A stretch of DNA of 64,000 nucleotides from Hydrogenovibrio sp965140365 (GTDB lineage: Bacteria; Pseudomonadota; Gammaproteobacteria; Thiomicrospirales; Thiomicrospiraceae): the NCBI GenBank assembly GCA_965140365.1, contig OZ223196.1; one strand, 5' to 3'. Positions 51,838 through 61,006 of this stretch are shown one piece after another. A program made the position numbers and the translations under genes. The notes under the pieces were generated by a model. It did no database searches. It was not told the origin of the DNA and was given only the letters and a program-made list of their open reading frames with translations. The stretch's first letter is position 1. Every line of letters begins with the position of its first letter.

Positions 51838-53143
51838 GGGAGGGCTCCGTGATGCTTTTGGGGAGTCGGATTTCCGCACGGGTTTCGTTTTCGGTGCGTT
51901 CGAAATGCAGTTCCCCTTGATAACGTTCAACAATCATTTGGGTCAGATACAGACCAATGCCTTCACCGTCGTGTTGCGCAAGCGGTCGTTTGCCGAGTTT
52001 CGACAGTTCCGTTTCGCGCAACCCTTGGCCGTGATCGACGACTTGGAAAACCAAGTCGTTATCGCTTAATTCACACCGTAAGGCGACGTAATCCGGGCTG
52101 TAACGGGCGGCGTTTTCCAATAGGTTCAATACGGCCAACGATAGACTGTTGTCGATATGAAGAACTATGGTTTCGGCCGGTATTTCCATGGGCAGTTCTT
52201 GCATGGGGTATAAGAGGGTGAACTCTTCTTTGACGTCGGCCAGAAAGTCCGTCACGTTACATGAAAAACGCCCAGGCCTGACCGACCGGTCGGCTTTTCG
52301 GCGGATATTGCTCAGTGCTTTTTGACAGACACTGAGTTGATTGGCCATGATGTCGAGGTCCTGTCGTGCCTGTGGTGACGGGCAGATTTGCCGTAAACTG
52401 CTTTCAATCAAGGATAGGGTGTTTAATGGTGTGCCGAGCCGATGAGCCGAGGAAGCCGCAAAGGTGGCCAGTGCCAGCAGATACTCATGTTGCAGCGCTT
52501 GTTTCTGGTTTTTCAGCAAATCCTGTTGCTGGGCTTCCAGTTTTTGCCGCAGTGGAAAGACAATCATCATCACCAGTACCGAAATGCCAAGAAAAACGGC
52601 GGCGGAACCGCTCAAGTGCCAGTAGAAGAACGCATTGAGGCTGGGAATTTTCATACTCATAATCGGCACATAAAATCGATTGAGCAGAAAATAGATGGCG
52701 GTGGATAATAGAATCAGAATGAAAGCGGGCTGGCGTGAGAAGATGACGAGGCCGATGGCGATGGGGGCAATGAGTAGGTGTATCAACGGGTTGATGGCAC
52801 CACCGCTGTCGTAAAGATAACCGCCCAAGACCATCAGTGAAAACACAAACAGCGCCAATACCTGGCCTTGAGGTAAGCTTTTGAATCTTGGTAAACCGAG
52901 ATACAGCAAAAAAGTACCCATCAGTTGCAATGGTAACCAGAGCAGATACATTCGGTCAGGCAAATGGATATGGTAAACCCAATGGAACCAAGATAAGGCC
53001 AGAACCAATGCACAGGATAGGAACAGCATGTAATGGGCGAAAAACTTCAGTTGGTGGGCTTGTAATGGCGTGTGCCACCAACCGGGTAATGAAATCGGCA
53101 TGGTTTGCAATCGGGTATTCTTAGAATAGGGTATTGTAACCAT
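51830..53143 (-). CDS. regB: RegB/PrrB-type redox sensor histidine kinase
   Basis: A 437-residue kinase with six N-terminal membrane helices, the RegB quinone-site signature GGAINP (residues 114-119), the H-box SSAHRLGTPLNTL with phospho-His234, a cysteine 39 residues later (Cys273) where RegB has its redox-active cysteine, and an ATPase domain (N-box LLENAARY; G-box GEGIGLYL). It senses the quinone pool and thiol redox state and phosphorylates RegA. Start uncertain: ATG 53143 or 53101, neither with a good ribosome-binding site. Confidence 0.88.
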   Translation of the reverse strand: MVTIPYSKNTRLQTMPISLPGWWHTPLQAHQLKFFAHYMLFLSCALVLALSWFHWVYHIHLPDRMYLLWLPLQLMGTFLLYLGLPRFKSLPQGQVLALFVFSLMVLGGYLYDSGGAINPLIHLLIAPIAIGLVIFSRQPAFILILLSTAIYFLLNRFYVPIMSMKIPSLNAFFYWHLSGSAAVFLGISVLVMMIVFPLRQKLEAQQQDLLKNQKQALQHEYLLALATFAASSAHRLGTPLNTLSLIESSLRQICPSPQARQDLDIMANQLSVCQKALSNIRRKADRSVRPGRFSCNVTDFLADVKEEFTLLYPMQELPMEIPAETIVLHIDNSLSLAVLNLLENAARYSPDYVALRCELSDNDLVFQVVDHGQGLRETELSKLGKRPLAQHDGEGIGLYLTQMIVERYQGELHFERTENETRAEIRLPKSITEPSHD

Positions 53144-53578
53144 TGGTTCGGGTGCGAGCCTGAGTGGAGCTTGACGAAACCCTTAAGGAATGATGGAAAA
53201 GCGGGTAAGCTGCTGACGAATATGGCAGAAGATGAAAATGAGAGCATGGCCAGTAGGATGGCATTTACGAATTTGCTTAGCCTTAAAGTTCGTCGCATAA
53301 CGGGTACTGTTTTTGGCATCATTCGTTTCGAGTTCTGGTGGCTATATTTATTCGATTTGGCTTAACGGTTGGTTCCGGTTATAAATGGTGTCTGGCGATT
53401 GATAACCAGAATTGAATGGGCAAGTTGGGCGGGCACCTTTATAATGCGGCGGGTTTTGAAAGAGAGTGCTCCAGGTGAAAAGATTGCAATCAACTCATGA
53501 CTTGTGTCAAATGAAGCCATATTGAGTGAAACGTCTTGGGTGAAAACGTCGAGCCCATAATCGCGCAAAGGATGAAAA
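53144..53578. other. 435-base gap between regB and lplT
   Basis: Divergent promoter region. An 86-codon plus-strand reading frame (53105-53365) overlaps regB and shows no family resemblance or ribosome-binding site, so it is not called. No RegA box, hairpin terminator or RNA gene was recognised. Confidence 0.5.
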
Positions 53579-54868
53579 GTGAACAACGGATTTTTTCTGA
53601 CAAAACGGTTTTTTCCATTGTTTTGGGTGCAGTTTTTAGGCGCTTTTAACGATAATTTATTTAAAAATGCTCTGGTGATGTTAATCACCTTTCGTTTGGC
53701 GGAAAGCCCGGAACAGGCGGGTTTGCTGATTACGCTGGCGGCGGGCATTTTCATTTTGCCGTTTTTCCTATTTTCGGCGTTTGCCGGTCAGTTAGCGGAC
53801 AAATACGAAAAGACGGCACTGGTTCGTAAAATCAAACTGGCGGAAATCCTCATTATGCTGTTCGGTGCCATGGCGTTGATGACTCAAAGCGTGGAGCTAT
53901 TGTTTGCCGTGTTGTTTTTGATGGGGGTGCAGTCGGCGTTTTTTGGTCCGATTAAATACGCGATTTTGCCGGAGCATTTAGCCGACCATGAGTTGCTGGA
54001 CGGAAACGGCTGGTTCAGTGCCTCCACGTTTGTGGCGATTTTATTGGGCACTATTGCCGGTGGTTGGGTGGTATTGACGGACGGCGGCGAAAACGGCATG
54101 GCGGTGGCCGTGCTGATTGTCGCGTTGCTGGGGTATCTGGCCAGCCGGTTTGTGCCGAACAGTGCGGCGGGAGATGCATCGCTAAGGGTTCAGTGGAATC
54201 TCTGGCGTAATACCCGTCAGGAAATGGCGTTGCGCAAGGACTTTCCGCAAGCGTTTTTTGCGGTGTTGGCGATTTCCTGGTTTTGGTTTTTGGGTGCCAC
54301 CTATTTAAGCCAGATTCCGGTCTTAGTCGCTGACAATCTCGGTGGAAATGACAAAGTGGTTTTGTTGTTTTTAACGGTGTTCTCGGTTGGGATTGCTTTA
54401 GGGGCCTGGCTGGCGGGGCGTTATCAAAAACCGGTGCGCAGCCTCACGAATGTGCGTTGGCTGGTCTGGTTGTTGATGGCGATTTCAGTGACGATTCTGA
54501 TTGGAAATCTCGCGATGAATCGGGTGGTCTTAACCGATGACTTGGTCGGTGTAGCCGACTTTTTCGGGCAAACGTCGGCTGTGGTAGTGCTTTTGACCAT
54601 GCTGTTGATCGCCATTTTCGGCGGTTTGTTTACGGTACCGCTTTATACACTTTTACAAGTGCAGACGCCGCATCATTTCCGTTCCCGTATGGTCGCGGTG
54701 AATAATATTACTAATGCATTGTTGATGGTCTTGTCATCTTTGTTCATTATGGTGCTTTATGCATTTGAGTTCGGTTTGATGCAAATCTTATACGGCGTTG
54801 CATTATTGAATCTACTGGCAGCGCTTTGGTATTTAAAACGCGGGCGTCGGTTGACACAATCGTTGTGA
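53579..54868 (+). CDS. lplT: Lysophospholipid transporter-like MFS protein
   Basis: A 429-residue, 12-helix major-facilitator protein. The start is GTG with AAGG about eight bases upstream. N-terminal FWVQFLGAFNDNLFKNALVMLITF is characteristic of LplT, which flips lysophospholipids into the cytoplasm; other blocks include FAGQLADKYEK and QSAFFGPIKYAILPEHL. The next gene, 48 bases on, encodes the acyltransferase that uses the imported lipid, the same pair as E. coli lplT-aas. Confidence 0.9.
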   Translation: MNNGFFLTKRFFPLFWVQFLGAFNDNLFKNALVMLITFRLAESPEQAGLLITLAAGIFILPFFLFSAFAGQLADKYEKTALVRKIKLAEILIMLFGAMALMTQSVELLFAVLFLMGVQSAFFGPIKYAILPEHLADHELLDGNGWFSASTFVAILLGTIAGGWVVLTDGGENGMAVAVLIVALLGYLASRFVPNSAAGDASLRVQWNLWRNTRQEMALRKDFPQAFFAVLAISWFWFLGATYLSQIPVLVADNLGGNDKVVLLFLTVFSVGIALGAWLAGRYQKPVRSLTNVRWLVWLLMAISVTILIGNLAMNRVVLTDDLVGVADFFGQTSAVVVLLTMLLIAIFGGLFTVPLYTLLQVQTPHHFRSRMVAVNNITNALLMVLSSLFIMVLYAFEFGLMQILYGVALLNLLAALWYLKRGRRLTQSL

Positions 54869-54916
54869 GCCGGGCAGACCGGCTGATTTCGTTCATCTTA
54901 AAAAAGGAAAATAATA

Positions 54917-57073
54917 ATGGTGAGCTTGATTATCAAGTTGTTATTAAAACTCTTCTACAGAGTGGAAATTTCCGGGTTGGAGCATTACCACCGGCTGGAT
55001 CAATCTGGCGAGCCGATGTTGATTGTGGCCAACCACACGTCTTTGCTGGACGGCGTGCTTATCAGTACGTATCTGCCCGGCGACACCGCCTTTATGATTG
55101 ACGAAACCCATACTCGAAAATGGTATGAACGGTTTTTGCTGAGCTTTGTCGATCACTTCAAAGTCGAGTTCCATAACCCCTACGCCACCAAAAAAGTCAT
55201 TCAGGAGCTGAAGAACGGCAAACACTGTATGATTTTCCCGGAAGGGCGCATCACCACCACCGGCAGTTTGATGAAAATCTACGAAGGCACCGGTTTGGTC
55301 GCGCATAAAGCCAAAGCGAAAATTCTACCGATTCATATCCAAGGCGCACAAAAAACCCATTTCTCCTATTTGGATGGCCTGAAAATGGCGTATATGAAGC
55401 GCCAGTGGTTGCCGAAAATCACCTTGAAGGTGTTGCCGCCGGAAACCATTGAGTTACCCGCCGGGTTGAAAGGGCGTCAAAAACATCATTTTTTCAAAAA
55501 TCGTATTTTCACGTTGATGCGCGACAGCCAGTTCCACGCCAACTATACGCCAAAATCACTGTATAAAGCGCTGGTGGATTCCACACGTGAATACTCATCG
55601 TCCGATGTTTGTATCGAAGACATCAATGAAGTGGCCTTGTCGCGTAAAAAATTATTGTTGGCATCGCGTATTTTGGGCAAAAAGTTACATCGGTCTTTGC
55701 AGGATGAAAAGCGTGTTGGGGTGTTATTGCCGAATGTCAGCGGCATGCCCACGACTTTTTTTGCGCTGCAAGCTTACGGTTATGTGCCGGCCATGCTCAA
55801 TTTCACCGCCGGATTGGGGCCGATGAAATCGGCGTGTGAGACCGCAGAAATTCAAACCGTGCTGACATCGCGCAAGTTTGTTGATGCCTACGATCTGCAT
55901 TCCACGATAGAAGCCTTGTCCGAAAGAGTGCGTTTTCTTTATTTGGAGGATATCCGCGCCTCGATTGGCCTACTCGATAAATTGGGCGCTCTGCTTGGGC
56001 GGGCGTCGGCGGTGCCGGGATATGGTTTATCGCCGGACGAGGAAGGTGCGGTGTTGTTTACCTCCGGTTCGGAAGGCGCGCCGAAAGGGGTGGTGTTATC
56101 GCATAATAACCTTTACAGCAATGTCGAGCAGATTTCCGCCATGCTGACCTTGTTGCCGGGTGAGCAGTTGTTCAATGCCCTGCCGACTTTTCACAGCTTT
56201 GGCCTGACGGCCGGGTTGCTGTGGCCGTTGTTGAAAGGCGGCAAGGTGTTTTTGTATCCGTCGCCGCTGCATTATGGTGTGATTCCCGAATACGTTTACA
56301 ACCTTAATGTGAAGATTCTGTTCGGTTCCGATACCTTTTTCAGTGGGTACGCTAAAAAAGCCGATCCGTACGACTTTTACAGTGTGCGTTATTTGGTGGC
56401 GGGCGCGGAAAAACTGCGCCCGGAAACTCGTCGTCTGTATGCCGATGAATTCCTGACGCCGATTCTGGAAGGCTATGGTGTGACCGAAACCTCGCCGGTC
56501 TTGGCGGTGAACATTCCGCTCAGTTTCAAAAACGGCACCGTCGGGCAACTGGTGCCGGGCGTGGATTATCGGTTGCGCAAAATCGACGGTATTCAAGAAG
56601 GCGGCAGCCTGACGGTGAAAGGGCCGAATATCATGATGGGGTATTTGATGCCGGATCAACCGGGGGTGTTGCAACCGCCGAAAGACGGCTGGCACGATAC
56701 CGGTGACGTGGTAGAAGTGGACGAAGACGGTTTTATCAGCATTAAAGGGCGCGCCAAACGCTTTGCCAAAATTGGCGGGGAAATGATTTCATTGGCGGCC
56801 GTGGAAAGCTACATTAATAAAGCCAGTCCGGAAGGTCATCACGTGGTGGTGGCGGTGGCCGATGAACGCAAAGGCGAACAGTTGCTTTTGGTCACCAACG
56901 ACGAATCCCTGAGCCGTCATACGGTTAAAGAAGCTGCCAAAGCGGCTCAGGTGTCGGAAATCATGGTGCCCAGAACCGTGATTCTGGTCGAGGAAATGCC
57001 CGTACTCGGCACCGGTAAAACCGATTATCCGGCGGTGCAGAAAATCGCCGACGGTCACTTCAAACGTGATTAA
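54917..57073 (+). CDS. aas: Bifunctional acyltransferase/acyl-ACP synthetase (lysophospholipid reacylation)
   Basis: A 718-residue two-domain enzyme. Residues 1-200 form a PlsC-type 2-acyl-glycerophosphoethanolamine acyltransferase with His40-X4-Asp45 (NHTSLLD) and FPEGRITTTGS. Residues about 220-715 form an AMP-binding acyl-ACP synthetase with LFTSGSEGAPKGVVLSH (about 381-397), GYGVTETSP (about 520) and DTGDVVEVDEDGF (about 595). It re-acylates lysophospholipids brought in by LplT. AAGGA precedes the ATG. Confidence 0.94.
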   Translation: MVSLIIKLLLKLFYRVEISGLEHYHRLDQSGEPMLIVANHTSLLDGVLISTYLPGDTAFMIDETHTRKWYERFLLSFVDHFKVEFHNPYATKKVIQELKNGKHCMIFPEGRITTTGSLMKIYEGTGLVAHKAKAKILPIHIQGAQKTHFSYLDGLKMAYMKRQWLPKITLKVLPPETIELPAGLKGRQKHHFFKNRIFTLMRDSQFHANYTPKSLYKALVDSTREYSSSDVCIEDINEVALSRKKLLLASRILGKKLHRSLQDEKRVGVLLPNVSGMPTTFFALQAYGYVPAMLNFTAGLGPMKSACETAEIQTVLTSRKFVDAYDLHSTIEALSERVRFLYLEDIRASIGLLDKLGALLGRASAVPGYGLSPDEEGAVLFTSGSEGAPKGVVLSHNNLYSNVEQISAMLTLLPGEQLFNALPTFHSFGLTAGLLWPLLKGGKVFLYPSPLHYGVIPEYVYNLNVKILFGSDTFFSGYAKKADPYDFYSVRYLVAGAEKLRPETRRLYADEFLTPILEGYGVTETSPVLAVNIPLSFKNGTVGQLVPGVDYRLRKIDGIQEGGSLTVKGPNIMMGYLMPDQPGVLQPPKDGWHDTGDVVEVDEDGFISIKGRAKRFAKIGGEMISLAAVESYINKASPEGHHVVVAVADERKGEQLLLVTNDESLSRHTVKEAAKAAQVSEIMVPRTVILVEEMPVLGTGKTDYPAVQKIADGHFKRD

Positions 57074-57076
57074 TCG

Positions 57077-57086
57077 CCAGGCCTGG
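57077..57086. repeat. CCAGGCCTGG palindrome after aas
   Basis: Exact copy starting three bases after the aas stop. The flanks do not pair well, so it is not a convincing terminator. Confidence 0.8.
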
Positions 57087-57276
57087 GTCGGGCAGGTTAG
57101 CTGAACCGGCCCTAACCCGAATATTTCACAAATTTGAACCGACCTTGCTTGCTCCTTGATTCCACAAGAAATATTTTCTCAGTCGGTCGTAATCACGGAT
57201 ACGACACTTCTTCGAAAATTTCCTTGTGAAACCAATGTTCCGCGCAATCTCAGCACAAATTCATGAAACATTCGGG

Positions 57277-58956
57277 CTAAGATTCGTTTGGATAAATCGG
57301 TTCCAGTTTTTGGCCGGAACCGGTTTTGGCTGGCGCGCTTTGCGCTTGGCTGTGCAGGCGCTTGATTTCCGTGCAAATGTCGGTCAAGGTTTGCGGCGTC
57401 AGCGGTTCCTGATGATACAGGTGCGCCTTAAGGCGTTGTAAGTCCGTTAACAAACGTTCACTGCTTTCAATGGATGCCTGTTGTTGCCAGGCCAAAACGG
57501 CGCGGTACAGTGATTTGGCGTCTTGTTGGCCTTCCTGACATACTTTGTCGATTTCCGGCGATTTTGACCAGGCCTGGTCGTTTTTCATTTGCGGTTCTGT
57601 GACCTGTTTGGCGGAGAGGCGTTGCATTGCCCGACGCCATTTCAGCGCATACCAAAGCGTTATCAACCACAACCCCAACAGCAAAACGGTGAACCAGGAA
57701 ACCGACCAAGTGCTTGAATGCGTTGTCGGTGTTTCACGTGAAACGGTTTCATGCGTTTCCGGTAAGGGTTTGGTATTAAAGGTATTGTTTTGGGATTTTA
57801 ATGCCGGTAATACCGTCAGGGTTTTGGATGGCAGGGTGATGGTTTCCAGGGCATTTTTCGCCGTGTTCCACCAGTGCAATGTCAGTTCCGGTAATAGGAT
57901 GTCACCTGGTTCAGTGGGAACAATGGCGACCTTTTCCACTTTTTGGCTTTGCATGCCCTTTTCGGTGGTTTGGTTATTGGTGTGCGGCTGATCGGGATAA
58001 ATATGAAAATGCGCTTGCTCTTTGAATTGGAAATCCGGCAGTTGTGAGGCTAAGAGTCCATCCGCTTGCAGGGTCAGTGTTCGGGTGATGGAGTCGCCGA
58101 CCCGAATCGGATTGGACGTTTGCCAGTCTTCGGTGAGGCGAATGTCTTTGGCCGGTAACCAAGCGGATTGCGCCGGATAGGTGTCCGGTTGCGGTTGGAC
58201 ATTCAGTTCGATCGACTGGGTCTTGTCCTGCACCAGCTTCAGCACACCTCGGTATTGAATTCGGCCGTTGAAGCTTTGCGGTGGAATGGTCATCTGGCCG
58301 CTTTTCTGCGGATAGAAGGCCCAGGTCCATTCGTACACTTCGTAGAGCTTACCGCCGATGCGTTTTTGGTAATTGAACTGGTTGCGGATGTTTTGTGTGA
58401 TGGCGTGGTCGAAACTCGGCGGGCGGATATTGCCGTTTAGGAATTGGCCGAGGTGGTAAAAACGCAGTGTGAACAACACTTCTTGCTGGACATAGGGTTC
58501 GGTGATGTTCACGCTGGATTCGAGAAAGCTGCTGCCAAGCTGACGAGCATCCGATTTTGGGGCTTCCGAGACATGCAATACGATTGGGTCGCTGAGCACA
58601 CCGGCGACATTGAACGGTGGAATCACCAAGTCGCCGGCTTGTTTTGGCGTGAGACGGACATCCCAGCGGGAATAGGCTTGATAGTTGCCGTTAACGATTT
58701 GAATCTGGCTACTGCGCTGAGTGCCCAACACGTCGAACTGATCGTCCAGACTGTGAAAATCGGGTGAGTCAAAGGTCTGGAAATCGGTTTTCACCACCAG
58801 GGTGATGATATCCCCCATTTCGGCGTCCTGATGATCGATTTGCGCGGTTAAACCACGCGCAAAAGCCTGACTGGTCACCAACAGGATAAAAATCAGTGCC
58901 AGGGTAATCAGGATCACCTTTTTCAAAGGTCGGCGTGAGTGTGGTTGTGTCATCAT
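57277..58956 (-). CDS. batD: BatD-like oxygen-tolerance membrane protein
   Basis: A 559-residue protein with signal peptide (near residues 10-33), a periplasmic beta-rich BatD region (ARGLTAQIDHQDAEMGDIITLVVKTD; QIVNGNYQAYSRWDVRLTPKQAGDLVIPPFNVAG), and one membrane helix near 425-445 (SWFTVLLLGLWLITLWYAL), then a cytoplasmic tail. Part of the Bat (Bacteroides aerotolerance) system that works with MoxR AAA ATPase and VWA proteins. It carries a parS-like site and a CCAGGCCTGG copy in frame. Confidence 0.87.
   Translation of the reverse strand: MMTQPHSRRPLKKVILITLALIFILLVTSQAFARGLTAQIDHQDAEMGDIITLVVKTDFQTFDSPDFHSLDDQFDVLGTQRSSQIQIVNGNYQAYSRWDVRLTPKQAGDLVIPPFNVAGVLSDPIVLHVSEAPKSDARQLGSSFLESSVNITEPYVQQEVLFTLRFYHLGQFLNGNIRPPSFDHAITQNIRNQFNYQKRIGGKLYEVYEWTWAFYPQKSGQMTIPPQSFNGRIQYRGVLKLVQDKTQSIELNVQPQPDTYPAQSAWLPAKDIRLTEDWQTSNPIRVGDSITRTLTLQADGLLASQLPDFQFKEQAHFHIYPDQPHTNNQTTEKGMQSQKVEKVAIVPTEPGDILLPELTLHWWNTAKNALETITLPSKTLTVLPALKSQNNTFNTKPLPETHETVSRETPTTHSSTWSVSWFTVLLLGLWLITLWYALKWRRAMQRLSAKQVTEPQMKNDQAWSKSPEIDKVCQEGQQDAKSLYRAVLAWQQQASIESSERLLTDLQRLKAHLYHQEPLTPQTLTDICTEIKRLHSQAQSAPAKTGSGQKLEPIYPNES
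57568..57577. repeat. CCAGGCCTGG palindrome inside batD
   Basis: Exact copy, minus strand reads Asp-Gln-Ala-Trp-Ser. Confidence 0.85.
57730..57745. promoter_or_regulatory. parS (ParB-binding) site 1
   Basis: TGTTTCACGTGAAACG matches the universal chromosomal parS TGTTTCACGTGAAACA at 15 of 16 bases and contains the full GTTTCACGTGAAAC core. It lies within batD, read as Val-Ser-Arg-Glu. ParB loads here to spread and organise the origin region. Confidence 0.8.
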
Positions 58957-58990
58957 GTGTTACCGTTTCGTTTTTCAGTCATATCGGGCG

Positions 58991-61006
58991 TTACCACATT
59001 TTATCCTCATATTTAGGATTCGATGGGCCACCTTGTTGCTGGTATTGATATTCAAATTTGCGCTTCAGAAACAGAGACGGTTCATCGGGAATCTGTTTCA
59101 GCCAGTTTTGACGCGCCTGCTCCTCTTCGGATTGCTGGGCCGTCAGCGCTTTACCGTCGCCGTTTGGCTCGTCGTCGGATTCGGACAGCCCTTGCCCCAA
59201 TTCCTGACCGGGTTCTTTGGGCTGTTTTGGTTGTTCACCGCCTTCTTTGGATTGCAAATCGCCTTCGGTTTTCGGTTCTGCGGTTTCATCTTTTTCGCCC
59301 AGGCCTGGTGATTTTGGGTCCGAGGCCTTTTCCGAAGGCTTGGGTTGATAAGGTTCGTTTAAATCGCTGTTTTGCGATTGACCATTGGGTTGGGTTTGCC
59401 CGTTTTCGCCACTTTGGCCACTTTCACCGTTTTGATTCGACTGGGCGTTGGGCGACGGTTGGCTGTTATCGGATGATTTGTCATTCTCCTGCGGCTTGGG
59501 CTGACCTTGTTGGTCGGGTTGCTGTTTGTTGGGGCCTTGGCGTTGTTTTTCCCCGGATTCCTGCGCTTTTTGCTGCTTTTGAACTTCGAGAATCTGATCC
59601 ATTAAATCACGGTTTTTTTGCGCGTTCGTGAATTTTGGATTGGCTTTCAGCGCCTTTTCATATTGTTTTTTGGCCTCTTCAAATTGCCCCAATTTGGCCA
59701 GTGCATTACCCTGGTTGTAATGGCCCTGCGCGCTTTCGTCCAGACTGAATTGTTTGGCAGCTTCTTTGTATTTGCCTTGTCGATACAGGCTGGCCCCGCG
59801 CCAGAGCGGGTCTTCGAATCGGTCCAGAGCGGTGTCGTAATCCTGTTTGAGCCATTTTTCATAGCCTTGTTGGTCGGGTGATTTGAACACATCCAGCAAG
59901 GTAACGCTGGTGTTGTCATCGGTTTTGACATCCTTCGCCCAGACGGGTGACGGTGAAACAAGACCACCGGAAAGCGTTAAGCCCAGCAGCCCGACACTTA
60001 ACCAGGAGAAGGCCCAACCGCGTCGATACGCCAAGGCGCCCAGCGGCACCAGCAACCACAGCAGGAATACACCTTCGTCCAGCCAGTTGGAGAGGGTTTT
60101 GTCGGATGTTGACTCATCGTCCGTGCCGAATCCGCTCAAGCTGTTCGGCAACAATTGTGCGGTGTCGACGTCTTCCATCGACAAGGTCGAGAGGGTGGCA
60201 TCGGTTTGTTGCGCCAGGGTCTGGAAGCGTTGGAAAGGCACTTTCGCCAAGACAATTTTGCCGTTTTCGTCCTTGATCAGCCCGTAATTCGGCACTTGAA
60301 TCGGCCCGCCGTTGGGTGTGCCGACCACCAAAATGCTCAGTTGCAAATGGTGTTGTTTGACTTGCTCGGTGATGGCGGCGAGTTCGGAGGTTTCGACATC
60401 GTCGGTGACCCACAGAATGTGACCGTGTTTGACATGAGCGCCTTTGAATAAGGTTTGGACTTGTTCGAAACCGGCCACGGCATTGGCACCGAAACTGGGC
60501 ATAATCAAGGGGCTGAGGTTGGGGGTCAGCGCCAGCAAGGTTTGGTTATCTTCGGAAATGGGTGCGATGGTGTGCGCGGTGCCGGCATAAGCGACCATAC
60601 CGACATTCAATTCCGGATGGGCTTTCAGGAGGTCGAGAATTTTATAGCGTGCCCGGCTCAAACGATTGGGTTTGAGGTCGTCCGACAACATCGATAACGA
60701 TAAATCGAACAAAATGACCGTGCCTTGATGGTTTTTTTCCGCCGGTACTTCGACTTGTTTCCAGCTGGGGCCGGACAGAGCAATGATGGCGATGCTCCAC
60801 AGAATCGCCAAACCGAAGACTGGCCAGGGGAAGACGCTTTCTTCGGATTTTTCACCCAGCAGCACCGGTTTGAAACGTGGTGAGATAATCGCGTTCCAGG
60901 CCCCTTGGCGGCCGGTTTGTTTCCAAAGCTTCCAAACCAACCAAAATGCGGGCACCAAAGCCAACAACCATTCGGGACGAAGAAAATGCAGTGTCGCGTT
61001 TTCCAT
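58991..61006 (-). CDS. BatB/BatC-like VWA-TPR fusion protein
   Basis: A 671-residue protein. Two N-terminal helices, then a von Willebrand A domain with an altered MIDAS (Asp101-Leu-Ser103-Leu-Ser105), a helix pair near 310-350, then TPR repeats (about 385-470: GHYNQGNALAKLGQFEEAKKQYEKAL), and a 190-residue low-complexity tail rich in Gln, Asn, Pro, Glu and Lys. This combines what other genomes encode as BatB and BatC. The ATG at 61006 with GGAGG nine bases upstream overlaps the batA stop. The earlier frame to 61129 is non-homologous. Confidence 0.87.
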   Translation of the reverse strand: MENATLHFLRPEWLLALVPAFWLVWKLWKQTGRQGAWNAIISPRFKPVLLGEKSEESVFPWPVFGLAILWSIAIIALSGPSWKQVEVPAEKNHQGTVILFDLSLSMLSDDLKPNRLSRARYKILDLLKAHPELNVGMVAYAGTAHTIAPISEDNQTLLALTPNLSPLIMPSFGANAVAGFEQVQTLFKGAHVKHGHILWVTDDVETSELAAITEQVKQHHLQLSILVVGTPNGGPIQVPNYGLIKDENGKIVLAKVPFQRFQTLAQQTDATLSTLSMEDVDTAQLLPNSLSGFGTDDESTSDKTLSNWLDEGVFLLWLLVPLGALAYRRGWAFSWLSVGLLGLTLSGGLVSPSPVWAKDVKTDDNTSVTLLDVFKSPDQQGYEKWLKQDYDTALDRFEDPLWRGASLYRQGKYKEAAKQFSLDESAQGHYNQGNALAKLGQFEEAKKQYEKALKANPKFTNAQKNRDLMDQILEVQKQQKAQESGEKQRQGPNKQQPDQQGQPKPQENDKSSDNSQPSPNAQSNQNGESGQSGENGQTQPNGQSQNSDLNEPYQPKPSEKASDPKSPGLGEKDETAEPKTEGDLQSKEGGEQPKQPKEPGQELGQGLSESDDEPNGDGKALTAQQSEEEQARQNWLKQIPDEPSLFLKRKFEYQYQQQGGPSNPKYEDKMW
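59299..59308. repeat. CCAGGCCTGG palindrome inside the BatB/C gene
   Basis: Exact copy in the low-complexity tail, read as Ser-Pro-Gly-Leu-Gly; the one coding copy not in the Gln-Ala-Trp frame. Confidence 0.85.

Noticed and set aside
53105..53365. 86-codon reading frame upstream of lplT
   Set aside because: It overlaps the start of regB, has no ribosome-binding site and no recognisable domain.
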